Shown: one piece after another, positions 1 through 8,706 of the stretch | Layout: each line of letters opens with the position of its first letter | Numbering within the stretch: position 1 is the stretch's first letter | NCBI RefSeq assembly: GCF_031583595.1 | Contig: NZ_CP134145.1 | Coordinates: 1,116,001-1,180,000 of the forward strand | Direction of reading: 5' to 3' | DNA: 64,000 nt | Source: Thalassotalea psychrophila | GTDB lineage: Bacteria; Pseudomonadota; Gammaproteobacteria; Enterobacterales; Alteromonadaceae | Notes under the pieces: generated by a model | Databases searched by the model: none | Seen by the model: only the letters and a program-made list of their open reading frames with translations | Told to the model about the DNA's origin: nothing | Made by a program: the position numbers and the translations under genes

Positions 1-444
1 GCAAATCATGTGGCACGTAATAAGCGTCATGATGATGACCGCGCAGAGCAATATAAAGATAAATTGAAAAAAGCCGAGCTGGCCGCCGCTAAAGCTTCTT
101 TAGAAGCAGACGAGCAAGCAGAGGAGACTGTCGAAAGCGAACAGTCGTTTACGTTAAGCGAAGCCGAGCAAGAAAAAGCGATTAGCGATTTACAAGAGCT
201 AGAGCAGTTAGAAACTGATGATGCTGAAGAAGAGTTGGCTAGCAAGTCAGATAAACTAAAATTTGACTTCGAACTTGTTCTTGAAGAAGAAGAGCTGGCT
301 GCCAAAGAAGCTTCAAGCAAAGTAAAGACTAAATCTGAAACTAAGGTTAAAACTAGTATCGAAGATAGCTCTGTTGAAGAAGTTGATGAATCAGAAACTG
401 CTGATGGTGCAGAAGTGAACTCTATTTATTTGCAAAATAAATAA
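1..444 (+). CDS. C-terminal part of an unrecognised acidic protein (5' end cut)
   Basis: The reading frame is open from base 1, so this is probably the tail of a longer protein. A GTG at base 10 could start a 144-aa protein, but too little upstream sequence exists to show a ribosome binding site. The visible part is very rich in Glu, Asp, Lys and Ala, has no hydrophobic segment and no cysteine, and looks like a disordered or helical charged tail. I do not recognise the family. A strong hairpin terminator follows 32 bases after the stop. Confidence 0.5.
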   Translation, partial: ANHVARNKRHDDDRAEQYKDKLKKAELAAAKASLEADEQAEETVESEQSFTLSEAEQEKAISDLQELEQLETDDAEEELASKSDKLKFDFELVLEEEELAAKEASSKVKTKSETKVKTSIEDSSVEEVDESETADGAEVNSIYLQNK

Positions 445-475
445 GCTTGGCGAAAAAATACGCGTTATGAACCCA

Positions 476-503
476 AAAAGCCGAACTTTGCAGTTCGGCT
501 TTT
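476..503. terminator. Bidirectional intrinsic terminator
   Basis: Twelve-base arms (476-487 and 492-503) around a TTGC loop; the arms begin with AAAAG and end with CTTTT, so each strand sees a GC-rich stem followed by T residues. It lies between two convergent genes. Confidence 0.85.
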
Positions 504-515
504 CATTAGAATATT

Positions 516-2135
516 TTAACTGTTACTTTCAAAGTCTTTCATCATAGCAATCGCCATTGCTTCCGCAATTTTAATACCATCAATACCTGCAGATAATATA
601 CCACCTGCATAACCTGCACCTTCACCCGCTGGATAAAGGCCTTTAGTATTAAGGCTTGTTAGCAGTTCTTTATCGCGAGTTATTTGCACGGGTGATGATG
701 TACGCGTTTCAACTGCTGTAAGGGTTGCATCGTTCATAGAGAAGCCCTTAATTTTACGCTCAAAGGCTGGAATGGCCTCTCTAATGGCATCAATAGCGTA
801 CTGTGGTAAAGTCTCACTTAAATCACAATAAGTAACGCCTGGTTTATAAGACGGTACAACATCGCCATGCTCACCACTTGCGCGGCCCGCTAAAAAGTCA
901 CCAACCAATTGCGCTGGCGCATCATAATTTGAGCCACCAAGTTTGAATGATGTTTCTTCTAAACGGCGTTGAAACTCAATACCTGCTAACACATCTCCAG
1001 GATAGTCTTCAGGTGAAATACCAACAACAATTGCGCTATTGGCATTTCGTTCATGACGAGAATACTGGCTCATGCCATTGGTGACTAAACGACCTTCTTC
1101 AGATGCAGCTGCTACTACCGTACCGCCAGGGCACATACAAAAGCTGTATACCGAGCGGCCATTTTTACAATGATGTACAAGTTTATAATCGGCAGAGCCC
1201 AATATAGGGTGACCTGCATTTTTCCCAAAGCGAGCATCGTCGATCACGGTTTGTTCGTGTTCTATTCGAAAGCCAACAGAAAACGGTTTTGCTTTAATGT
1301 ATACGCCTTTATCAAACAACATTTTAAATGTGTCACGGGCACTATGCCCAATTGCTAAGGCAATATAGTTAGTTTCTATTTTTTCACCGGTAGCAAGGGT
1401 TAAGCTTTGAACCTGTTCATTAACGATTTCGATATCGTCAACACGTTGAGAAAAACGCACTTCGCCGCCAAGCTCGAAAATTTTAGCGCGCATTTGCTCA
1501 ACCATAGTCACCAGCTTAAACGTACCTATATGCGGCTTACTTACGTATAAAATTTCTTCTGGTGCACCGGCATCAACAAACTCGTGTAATACTTTGCGCG
1601 AATAGTGCTTAGGATCTTTTACCTGGCTATAAAGTTTACCGTCTGAAAACGTACCTGCACCGCCTTCACCAAACTGTACGTTTGATTCAGTATTAAGTAT
1701 TTTTTTACGCCAGAAACCAAAGGTGTCTTTAGTACGTTCACGTACTTCTTTACCACGTTCTAAAATAATTGGCTTAAAGCCCATTTGTGCTAATACTAAA
1801 CCGACAAACAATCCACATGGTCCCATACCAATAACGACAGGGCGTTGTGGCAAGTTTTCGGGTGCTTGCGCGACATATTTATAGCTAGTGTCTGGCGTTT
1901 CTTTAACGTTGCTTACGTTAGAGAATTTTGCTAATAATTCAGTGTTTATCTTAGTGTCTACATCTAAGGTATACATTAAGATTATTTTGTTTTTTCTACG
2001 GGCGTCATAGCCACGCTTAAACATTGAAAAATTTACAAGTTGATCTTCGCTGATCTGTAAACGCTCAAGAATGGCATCTTGTAGTTCGTGGGCTTGATGA
2101 TTTAAATCTAATTTTATGTCGGTAAGGCGGATCAT
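516..2135 (-). CDS. FAD-dependent dehydrogenase/oxidoreductase, COG2509 type
   Basis: 539-aa flavoprotein. Residues about 99-127 form the dinucleotide-binding Rossmann motif (VVIGMGPCGLF followed by an acidic residue in LERG). A short N-terminal domain precedes it, and the C-terminus has a second flavin contact (GEGAGYAGGILSAG), as in the uncharacterised COG2509 family of NAD(P)/FAD-dependent proteins. No signal peptide, so cytoplasmic. The substrate is not known for this family. The start is the first ATG, and the gene stands alone between a terminator and the divergent ferredoxin gene. Confidence 0.85.
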   Translation of the reverse strand: MIRLTDIKLDLNHQAHELQDAILERLQISEDQLVNFSMFKRGYDARRKNKIILMYTLDVDTKINTELLAKFSNVSNVKETPDTSYKYVAQAPENLPQRPVVIGMGPCGLFVGLVLAQMGFKPIILERGKEVRERTKDTFGFWRKKILNTESNVQFGEGGAGTFSDGKLYSQVKDPKHYSRKVLHEFVDAGAPEEILYVSKPHIGTFKLVTMVEQMRAKIFELGGEVRFSQRVDDIEIVNEQVQSLTLATGEKIETNYIALAIGHSARDTFKMLFDKGVYIKAKPFSVGFRIEHEQTVIDDARFGKNAGHPILGSADYKLVHHCKNGRSVYSFCMCPGGTVVAAASEEGRLVTNGMSQYSRHERNANSAIVVGISPEDYPGDVLAGIEFQRRLEETSFKLGGSNYDAPAQLVGDFLAGRASGEHGDVVPSYKPGVTYCDLSETLPQYAIDAIREAIPAFERKIKGFSMNDATLTAVETRTSSPVQITRDKELLTSLNTKGLYPAGEGAGYAGGILSAGIDGIKIAEAMAIAMMKDFESNS

Positions 2136-2225
2136 TAATGATTATTCCAGATAAAGGCTAAAACTAGTTGAATTTGTATTATAGCTATTATTTTACCTTA
2201 AGCTGACCTCCTTACAAACAAGATA

Positions 2226-2253
2226 TTGAAATTGTTGCAAAGCAAGGTATGAT
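2226..2253 (+). promoter_or_regulatory. Likely sigma-70 promoter for the ferredoxin gene
   Basis: TTGAAA (2226-2231) and TATGAT (2248-2253) with a 16-base spacer, about 40 bases upstream of the fdxA start. Judged by eye only. Confidence 0.45.
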
Positions 2254-2294
2254 CAAGCCAATTAAGCGTTAACCTATTTATTTTAGAGAACTCT

Positions 2295-2624
2295 ATGGCT
2301 TTTGTTGTTACCGACAATTGTATTAAATGCAAATACACCGACTGCGTAGCGGTATGTCCAGCGGATGCTTTTTTTGAAGGGCCAAACTTTTTAGTCATAA
2401 GCCCTGATGATTGTATTGATTGTGACTTGTGTCCGGTTGAATGTCCTGCAGGCGCAATATTTCAAGAAGATGAAGTACCGGCAGATCAACAAGAGTTTAT
2501 TAAGCTAAATGCAGAGCTTGCAGAAATTTGGCCAAGGATCACTGAAGTAAAAGCGCCGCCAAGTGACGCAAAAGAATGGGATGGGGTAAAAAATAAAATT
2601 AGCCATCTCATTATTGAGGAATAG
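2295..2624 (+). CDS. fdxA: 7Fe ferredoxin, FdxA family
   Basis: 109-aa low-potential electron carrier. Cysteines at 9, 12, 17 and 21, then a CxxCxxCxxxC set at 40, 43, 46 and 50. This matches the Azotobacter FdI-type pattern that binds one [3Fe-4S] and one [4Fe-4S] cluster. The start MAFVV and the roughly 107-aa length are normal for FdxA. It is cytoplasmic; its redox partners cannot be told from the sequence. It is divergent from the COG2509 flavoprotein, which could be a redox partner, though that is only inferred from position. Confidence 0.9.
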   Translation: MAFVVTDNCIKCKYTDCVAVCPADAFFEGPNFLVISPDDCIDCDLCPVECPAGAIFQEDEVPADQQEFIKLNAELAEIWPRITEVKAPPSDAKEWDGVKNKISHLIIEE

Positions 2625-2696
2625 GGCATCAAGGGATTAAGGCTTTTAGGCGAAAAGGCTATAGGGCTTCAAGGCTACAACTTGCAGCTTAGTTCT

Positions 2697-3206
2697 CTAA
2701 TTATAAATAGGACCAATAAACTCTATTTGGGTTAAGTATAAGCGCAGTTCAAATTCTAACTGGTGATAATTCGGGAGCATATGCTGACATAGCTTATAAA
2801 ATGCCTTGTTGTGCTCTTTTTCTTTTAAATGCGCCAATTCATGCACGACGATCATTGATAAAAACTCTACCGGCGTTTTCTTAAAAAGCGCTGCAATTTT
2901 AATTTCGTTCTTCGATTTTAATTTTCCACCTTGTACACGAGTGACATAACTGTGCAAACCTAGGGCGTTATTGATCACATGGATTTTATTATCGAAGGTA
3001 ATTTTACTTAGCGGTGCTGATTTTTTTAGATATTGATTTTTTAAGTCTTGAACAAATTCTCTAAGCTGATTATCGTTAGCGATACCGTGTGTTTTAGGGT
3101 ACTTTTTTAACAGGAACTTCTCTAAGCGTTTTTCAGTAAGCAAAGTTTTTACTTGTGCCTGTACATCTGGTGAATAGGCCGAAAGGTATTTTAATTGCTT
3201 GCTCAT
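2697..3206 (-). CDS. YgjP/SprT-like zinc metallopeptidase (DUF45)
   Basis: 169 aa. The zinc motif HELAHLKEKEH lies at residues 122-132, with His122 and His126 as ligands, Glu123 as catalytic base and a third His at 132. This is the arrangement of the M48-like YgjP/DUF45 family, which usually includes proteins of 160-240 aa; this one is at the short end. No membrane segment or signal peptide. The physiological substrate is unknown. It ends convergent with fdxA, with no clear terminator between them, and starts 86 bases from the divergent rsuA gene. Confidence 0.8.
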   Translation of the reverse strand: MSKQLKYLSAYSPDVQAQVKTLLTEKRLEKFLLKKYPKTHGIANDNQLREFVQDLKNQYLKKSAPLSKITFDNKIHVINNALGLHSYVTRVQGGKLKSKNEIKIAALFKKTPVEFLSMIVVHELAHLKEKEHNKAFYKLCQHMLPNYHQLEFELRLYLTQIEFIGPIYN

Positions 3207-3292
3207 AAGTCATTTCATTTGGGTGAAGGAACTGGGGTATTTTACGTTGTTGAAAGCTTATTACCAAACGAATTAATTATTAAGGAAGTATT

Positions 3293-4000
3293 GTGGCGAT
3301 AAGCCGAAGTCGGTTAGACAAATTGTTGAGTGACAAACTTAATATCAAACGTAAAGATGTGCGGCTTTTGTTAGCGCAAAAACGCGTCTTTGTTGATGGT
3401 AGTTTAGCCTTAGACATAGACTTAATAGTTGATAGTTTTTCACTGATAACAGTAGATGGTGACATAGTACAAGCGAACCAAGCCAAGTATGTAATGTTAC
3501 ACAAGCCTGTCGGCGTGGTGAGTGCGACTAAAGATGAACTTCATAAAACCGTAATCGATTTACTCGACGTTCCTTATAAAAGCTCATTACACATTGCTGG
3601 CCGATTAGATTTGAATTCGTCTGGTTTGTTATTACTGACCAATGACAGTCGCTGGTCAGAGAGGCTTTCAAAGCCGGACAGTAAAGTAGCTAAAAGTTAT
3701 CAAGTAACACTTGCGAATAAGCTGACCGAGGATATGATCCCGGCGTTTTTAAACGGTATGTATTTTGAGTTTGAAAACATTACTACCAAACCGGCAAAGT
3801 TAGAGGTTTTGTCTGACTATGTTGCTAAGGTTGAGTTAGTTGAAGGCAAGTATCATCAGATCAAACGCATGTTTGGCCGCTTTAGAAACCCAGTAGTGAA
3901 ATTGCATCGGCAATCGATAGGTAATTTACAATTGGATGTAACTCTAAAGCCTGGTGAAAGCAGAGAGTTACATCCTGTTGAAGTGCAAAGTATTTTTTAA
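3293..4000 (+). CDS. rsuA: 16S rRNA pseudouridine(516) synthase, RsuA family
   Basis: 235 aa. An N-terminal S4 RNA-binding domain (about 1-60) is followed by the RsuA-type catalytic domain with GRLDLNSSGLLLL at 103-115; Asp106 is the expected catalytic aspartate. The family isomerises a single uridine in ribosomal RNA, U516 of 16S rRNA for RsuA itself. RluE- or RluF-like specificity is less likely given length and S4 domain, but is not excluded. The start is GTG at 3293, chosen for the AAGGAAG sequence a few bases upstream. Confidence 0.8.
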   Translation: MAISRSRLDKLLSDKLNIKRKDVRLLLAQKRVFVDGSLALDIDLIVDSFSLITVDGDIVQANQAKYVMLHKPVGVVSATKDELHKTVIDLLDVPYKSSLHIAGRLDLNSSGLLLLTNDSRWSERLSKPDSKVAKSYQVTLANKLTEDMIPAFLNGMYFEFENITTKPAKLEVLSDYVAKVELVEGKYHQIKRMFGRFRNPVVKLHRQSIGNLQLDVTLKPGESRELHPVEVQSIF

Positions 4001-4009
4001 GCTCTGTAT

Positions 4010-5179
4010 TTATCCGAAAATAGTGCGCATTAATCCAATTGCTTGCTCAACGCTTTTACCATCTTTTACACTGTTTACAATAGTGCTGCGCATGTCGAGT
4101 AAGTACTCAGGAATATCATCACCTTCTAATGCTTTATCTACTAGCATTTCAGCGGACTCTTTACTGCGCTTCATCGCTTTTACCACACCTGATGTAGTTT
4201 TTTTAGGCTTGTCACGCAGCTTAATGTAGTTTGAATTTTGTGCTTGTGAGTCGTCAGCAAATAAGAATAAATCAACCAATATCGCTCTGATGTTCCACAA
4301 TTGTAATTCTTGCTCATCTGTAGGCGCTGCTTGGTTATGCCAATGAAAACAGTGCAGAGACAACACCATATCATTGTAATAGCTGTCAAAGTCTTGGTTG
4401 TTAAACTTAGCAATATTTAAGCCTTGGCAAAGCACGCTTAAATTATTATTAGTAATGTTAATGAAAACGTCAGGGCGACGCATAGCTAATAAACGAGTTG
4501 CTACGACTAACGGAGCCTTTTCGTTATCGGTACGGCGACTGAAAATAGCTTTATAGTCTTTCACAAACGCTTGATATTGATCTTTGCTTACTGCGCCCTC
4601 TAAAGGGATATTAGCTAGAGCTAAATCGAAGTCTTGCGGGTGACTTTGCAATAAGTTATGGAACGTTTTGGCGCCTTTAGTGCTACCAAACCATTCAACG
4701 TCAAATTGGAAAATACTTGGGTCATGTTTTACTGTATGTTTGCCAGAAAAAACTAACCTGTCTTCTTCAATCATTTGCTCTAATGATTGGTTGCGTAATT
4801 GGGCAACATAATCCATTAACGTAACTCGTTCAGTTAATGATTGTAATTCGGCTTGCTCTTTAACTATGCTATAAAATATTGGCCAAGGCGCAATACGAAC
4901 CATTTTTAACTGAGTTAATGATATACCTAGTTCAAGAGTGTCTTGCAGTTTTTTAAGTGGTGCCAATTGCTTGTCATCAAGCAAGTCCATGTTTAAATCA
5001 TGCTTACATATGTGGTGTAATTCTTTACACCAACCGAGGAAATCTTCTGGGTGGTTGGTTACTTTTACAGCCATTAAATTTAGCGATAAATCTGCTATGT
5101 ATTTTAACGCTGTTTGAAAAATATTGTTCTCGCTATCACTAAGCGATAATTGTGCAGGGGATGTAAGCAATTTTCTCAT
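4010..5179 (-). CDS. Hypothetical protein, 389 aa
   Basis: I do not recognise this family. It is a soluble, mixed alpha-type protein with no signal peptide or membrane segment. The middle holds a Trp/Phe-rich stretch (residues about 165-200) and the phrase ATRLLAMRRPDVFINI near 230-245; the C-terminus (about 325-385) is Lys/Glu-rich. It ends 9 bases from the convergent rsuA stop. Codon use looks like its neighbours, so I see no sign of recent transfer. Confidence 0.7.
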   Translation of the reverse strand: MRKLLTSPAQLSLSDSENNIFQTALKYIADLSLNLMAVKVTNHPEDFLGWCKELHHICKHDLNMDLLDDKQLAPLKKLQDTLELGISLTQLKMVRIAPWPIFYSIVKEQAELQSLTERVTLMDYVAQLRNQSLEQMIEEDRLVFSGKHTVKHDPSIFQFDVEWFGSTKGAKTFHNLLQSHPQDFDLALANIPLEGAVSKDQYQAFVKDYKAIFSRRTDNEKAPLVVATRLLAMRRPDVFINITNNNLSVLCQGLNIAKFNNQDFDSYYNDMVLSLHCFHWHNQAAPTDEQELQLWNIRAILVDLFLFADDSQAQNSNYIKLRDKPKKTTSGVVKAMKRSKESAEMLVDKALEGDDIPEYLLDMRSTIVNSVKDGKSVEQAIGLMRTIFG

Positions 5180-5340
5180 GAAACTAAGGAGACTCCAGAA
5201 ATAGGTATTAGGAAACAGATATTACAATTGGAGGGCGATTGTACTTATATTTAGCGGCTTAGCAAGGTAAAAACTGTGGTTTTTTGTTAAGTAAATTGTA
5301 AATGGTTGGTTTTCTTAATGTTATAGAAAAGATATAAAAA

Positions 5341-5364
5341 AGTCAGAGCCGTTTGGCTCTGACT
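5341..5364 (-). terminator. Intrinsic terminator for the leftward M1-DUF6702 pair
   Basis: Ten-base perfect arms AGTCAGAGCC/GGCTCTGACT around GTTT. On the minus strand the stem is followed by a run of T residues (TTTTTT reading into 5335-5340). A T-tract also lies on the plus side. Confidence 0.8.
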
Positions 5365-5405
5365 TGATGATTTTTTTTATGAATATGGGGATTAAATAGT
5401 AAACG

Positions 5406-5942
5406 TTAATCTACTGTAATACGTTGCCAATCATCATTTTCACTAATACGAACAGAGCGAGACTTTTTACTCTTCGCTTTAATATCGCTGTGCTCAACAT
5501 TAATTTGATTAATTTGCCCCGGCCATACATCTTGCAACGCCGCCATTTTTACATACACCGCTGTTAATACTGTCGGTTGCTTTATTTCTTGGTATACCCA
5601 AAAAAACTTACCTTCAATTTCAAAACCAACACTGCCTAATGGTAATAATTGCTTGTTGTCATCAAGTAAGCGAAATTTATTTTGAATGTATTCGGCAAAT
5701 TCTTGCTGAGTGTCATCTGAACCAATTAAATCAGCATGTTTATTAAGTAACTTAACTAACGCATGTTCGGCATCATGAATATAAAAACGATGCGACACTT
5801 CAATGTTTTGCGTACGGTCGTTAAATAAAATGGTGCTGTAAGCTTCTTTTTGCTGATGAGCAGCAGCTAAACCGCTCATCAATAACGTTACTACAGTAAG
5901 TAAAATAGCAACGAGTTGCTGATTAAATTTGTACAATGTCAT
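5406..5942 (-). CDS. DUF6702 family exported protein
   Basis: 178 aa with an N-terminal signal sequence (hydrophobic residues about 10-28, ending GLAAAHQ). The mature part carries SHRFYIHDAEHAL, which recalls the DUF6702 family of small exported proteins often found beside M1 peptidases. The gene follows the M1 peptidase by 35 bases on the same strand and a terminator follows it, so the two probably form a transcript. Function unknown; an accessory to the peptidase is an inference from linkage. Confidence 0.7.
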   Translation of the reverse strand: MTLYKFNQQLVAILLTVVTLLMSGLAAAHQQKEAYSTILFNDRTQNIEVSHRFYIHDAEHALVKLLNKHADLIGSDDTQQEFAEYIQNKFRLLDDNKQLLPLGSVGFEIEGKFFWVYQEIKQPTVLTAVYVKMAALQDVWPGQINQINVEHSDIKAKSKKSRSVRISENDDWQRITVD

Positions 5943-5977
5943 TACTATTTACCTTATCTAGTTATAAATCGAGCTAT

Positions 5978-8434
5978 TTACTTTTTGTAAACTTTAGCTT
6001 TTGGCTCTTTTAGTTCTATTTTGCTGTCGTGCATAATGTCGCGATATTCCATTTTTTTCGACTTCTCTTTTTTGAATGCTTCAATACGAGACTCGATAAT
6101 GCGACGTGGGAAATGGTTATTGTCTGGGTTTACATCGGCCGTTTCCCAATGAGGATCAACGGTAACAGACACTAAGTTTTTACCTTTTTCAGTAACAATT
6201 AACTTGCTTACATTTTTAGGTGCACGGCGCCAGATCTCAGCAGGAATATGCATAGACTCTGTGCTGCCATCTTCATAAGTTAAGTCTAGTAAAATAGGCA
6301 TCACTAAACCACCTAAGTTAGAGAAGTTAATCACGTAGTAATTTTTGTCTTCTTTAACCGCGCGTTCAAACGCTTTGCGCTCCCAAGGTTCAAGTTTGTT
6401 CAGCGTTTCTTTATATTTGTTACGTTCTTTGTTGGTTACCGTCCAACGGTCATTGTCATCATGAAAATCACTAATATCTTCATTAAGCTCTAACCAAGTT
6501 TTTACTTTTGCTGCAGTGTTTCGGTCAACATGCAAAGAAGATGGTTTTTCATTGAATTCTTGGCGGCGACGATCATAATCGATGTCAGGGTTTTTAGTGT
6601 CCAAACGAAGCTTATAAACACTGTCTACTGAGATATCAACGTGATCTGTAGTATAGAACCAACCGTACCAGAACCAGTCTAAATCAATACCTGAAGCTTC
6701 TTCCATGGTGCGGAAAAAGTCAGACGGCGTAGGACGTTTGTTTTTCCAACGAACGGCGTACTCTTGAAAAGCGAAATCAAATAACTCACGACCCATAATA
6801 ACTTCGCGTAATATATTTAACGCAGCAGCGGGTTTTGTATAAGCATTTGGACCAAGGTTTAATACGCTGTCTGATTGCGTCATAACAGGTACTTGTACAT
6901 CAGATTTCATGTAACCAATAATATCGCGAGGTTCAACACCCCATGGAATTGTATGGTCCCATTCACGACCGGCAACACCATCTAAAAAGCTGTTTAGACC
7001 TTCATCCATCCAAGTCCATTGACGCTCATCAGAGTTTACGATCATTGGGAAATAGTTGTGACCCACTTCATGGATAACAACACCAATTAAAAAGCGTTTT
7101 TCTGCCAATGTATATGTACGAGTGCCATCTTCATGCCATTTAGTACGTGGGCCATTAAAGCTGATCATAGGATATTCCATGCCGCCAACTGGACCATTTA
7201 CACTGATAGCAACTGGGTATGGGTAATCAAATGTATAACGTGAGTATACATCCATAGTATGAATTACAGATTCAGTAGAGTACTTCTTCCATAAGTCACC
7301 ACCTTCTTTTGGAAAGTATGACATTGCCATAACGTGCTCTTGCTCATCACCACCTTGGGCGTAGCCTTTGGCATCCCAAATGAATTTACGTGATGAAGAC
7401 CAAGCAAAGTCACGTACGTTTTCAGCTTTAAAGTGCCATGTTTTAGATTTGTTTGTGCCCGCTTTTTCGTTTTCTAGCGCTTCTTCTTCGCTAACAATAA
7501 ATACTGGGCGTTTAGCTGTTTTAGCTTGTTCTAAACGTTGACGTTGCTGTTTAGTTAATACTTTACTTTCGTTTTGCAAAACACCAGTAGAGGCAACAAT
7601 GTGATCAGCAGGTACGGTCATTTCTACATCGTAGTTACCAAACTCTAATGTGAATTCACCACGGCCTAAAAATTCTTTGTTGTGCCATGCTTCATAATCT
7701 GAAAATGCCGCCAAACGAGGGAACCATTGGGCTAATAAGAAAATATCATTACCGCCTTCACGAGCATCATCAGGGAAGTGCTCGTACCCAGCTCGCGCTG
7801 AAACTGCATTTTCTTCTAAGATATTAAAGGCGAAATCGATATTAAAAGTAATGTCGTCACCAGCATCAAGCGCTTCATTTAAATCGATACGTGCTTGGCT
7901 ACCCACTAACGTTACTTTTAATGCTTTACCACGCTTATCGGTAACATTAAATACATCGTAACCAAGGGTATTATCGGCATAAAACTGTTGCTTACGCAGC
8001 TCGGCAAAACTGATTTTTGCCGGCTTGCTACCGCTAGGTTTGCTAGTTGCAGGGCCGCGACGACCAATACCACCAAAATCACCGGTTAATTCAGACATTG
8101 AGTCTGCTTTGAAGCGGTTTTGCTCAAGCTGTAACCATAAATATTTTAAACGGTACGGCGAGTTGTTGTGATAGGTTACTGTTTGCTTGGCAGATAAACG
8201 ACGGTTTGCTTCATCAAGTTGTACTTTGATTTTATAATCAACTTGCTGTTGCCAGTATTCTTTACCAGGCTCACCTGCGGCGTTACGGTAATCGTTTGGT
8301 GTTGGCAGAATTTCTTCTAACTGGCGAAATTTATCTTCAAAATCGCCTTTGCTTTGTTTTACCACGGTTGCTTGCGCAGGTGATACGAACAATGCAGTGA
8401 ATGACGCTGCAATGAATAGACTTCTTAAGTTCAT
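5978..8434 (-). CDS. M1 family metallopeptidase (exported)
   Basis: About 818 aa. The N-terminus is a signal peptide ending near SPAQA. Counting from the upstream TTG at 8446, GGMEYP is at 421-426 (the exopeptidase GxMEN-type loop) and the zinc site HEVGHN is at 459-464, with the distal Glu in WMDEGLNSF at 482. These are the hallmarks of gluzincin M1 peptidases; here the enzyme would act in the periplasm or outside. I prefer the ATG at 8434, which has GGGAT just upstream, over the longer TTG start. Confidence 0.9.
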   Translation of the reverse strand: MNLRSLFIAASFTALFVSPAQATVVKQSKGDFEDKFRQLEEILPTPNDYRNAAGEPGKEYWQQQVDYKIKVQLDEANRRLSAKQTVTYHNNSPYRLKYLWLQLEQNRFKADSMSELTGDFGGIGRRGPATSKPSGSKPAKISFAELRKQQFYADNTLGYDVFNVTDKRGKALKVTLVGSQARIDLNEALDAGDDITFNIDFAFNILEENAVSARAGYEHFPDDAREGGNDIFLLAQWFPRLAAFSDYEAWHNKEFLGRGEFTLEFGNYDVEMTVPADHIVASTGVLQNESKVLTKQQRQRLEQAKTAKRPVFIVSEEEALENEKAGTNKSKTWHFKAENVRDFAWSSSRKFIWDAKGYAQGGDEQEHVMAMSYFPKEGGDLWKKYSTESVIHTMDVYSRYTFDYPYPVAISVNGPVGGMEYPMISFNGPRTKWHEDGTRTYTLAEKRFLIGVVIHEVGHNYFPMIVNSDERQWTWMDEGLNSFLDGVAGREWDHTIPWGVEPRDIIGYMKSDVQVPVMTQSDSVLNLGPNAYTKPAAALNILREVIMGRELFDFAFQEYAVRWKNKRPTPSDFFRTMEEASGIDLDWFWYGWFYTTDHVDISVDSVYKLRLDTKNPDIDYDRRRQEFNEKPSSLHVDRNTAAKVKTWLELNEDISDFHDDNDRWTVTNKERNKYKETLNKLEPWERKAFERAVKEDKNYYVINFSNLGGLVMPILLDLTYEDGSTESMHIPAEIWRRAPKNVSKLIVTEKGKNLVSVTVDPHWETADVNPDNNHFPRRIIESRIEAFKKEKSKKMEYRDIMHDSKIELKEPKAKVYKK

Positions 8435-8511
8435 TGAATATCCCAAAATGTTGTGAATGATATTTACGAAATTATTTTAATTGAATAAATAGGTATTTTA
8501 TTAAGCGGTAC

Positions 8512-8539
8512 ATCATATATAGCGGCATTGAATAGTCAA
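8512..8539 (-). promoter_or_regulatory. Likely sigma-70 promoter for the M1 peptidase operon
   Basis: On the minus strand TTGACT (8534-8539) and TATGAT (8512-8517) are separated by 16 bases, about 80 bases upstream of the peptidase start. Confidence 0.45.
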
Positions 8540-8654
8540 CAACTGATGGGATAAAATGCAATTATTTGCGTTAAGTTGTAATTAAGTGTGTAGGTAGTTG
8601 ATTCTTGTAGGCAAAACCGTACTATTTTTCTGTCATTTATTGGAATAGGGGAAC

Positions 8655-8660
8655 TATAAT
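8655..8660 (+). promoter_or_regulatory. Possible -10 element (TATAAT) for zapE
   Basis: A perfect TATAAT lies 47 bases before the zapE start. The -35 region is poor (CTGTCA at 8630-8635, spacing 19), so this is a weak call. Confidence 0.3.
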
Positions 8661-8706
8661 AACGAATGCCATTTAACTCTTACCTAGATAAAATAAACCA
8701 TTTTTT

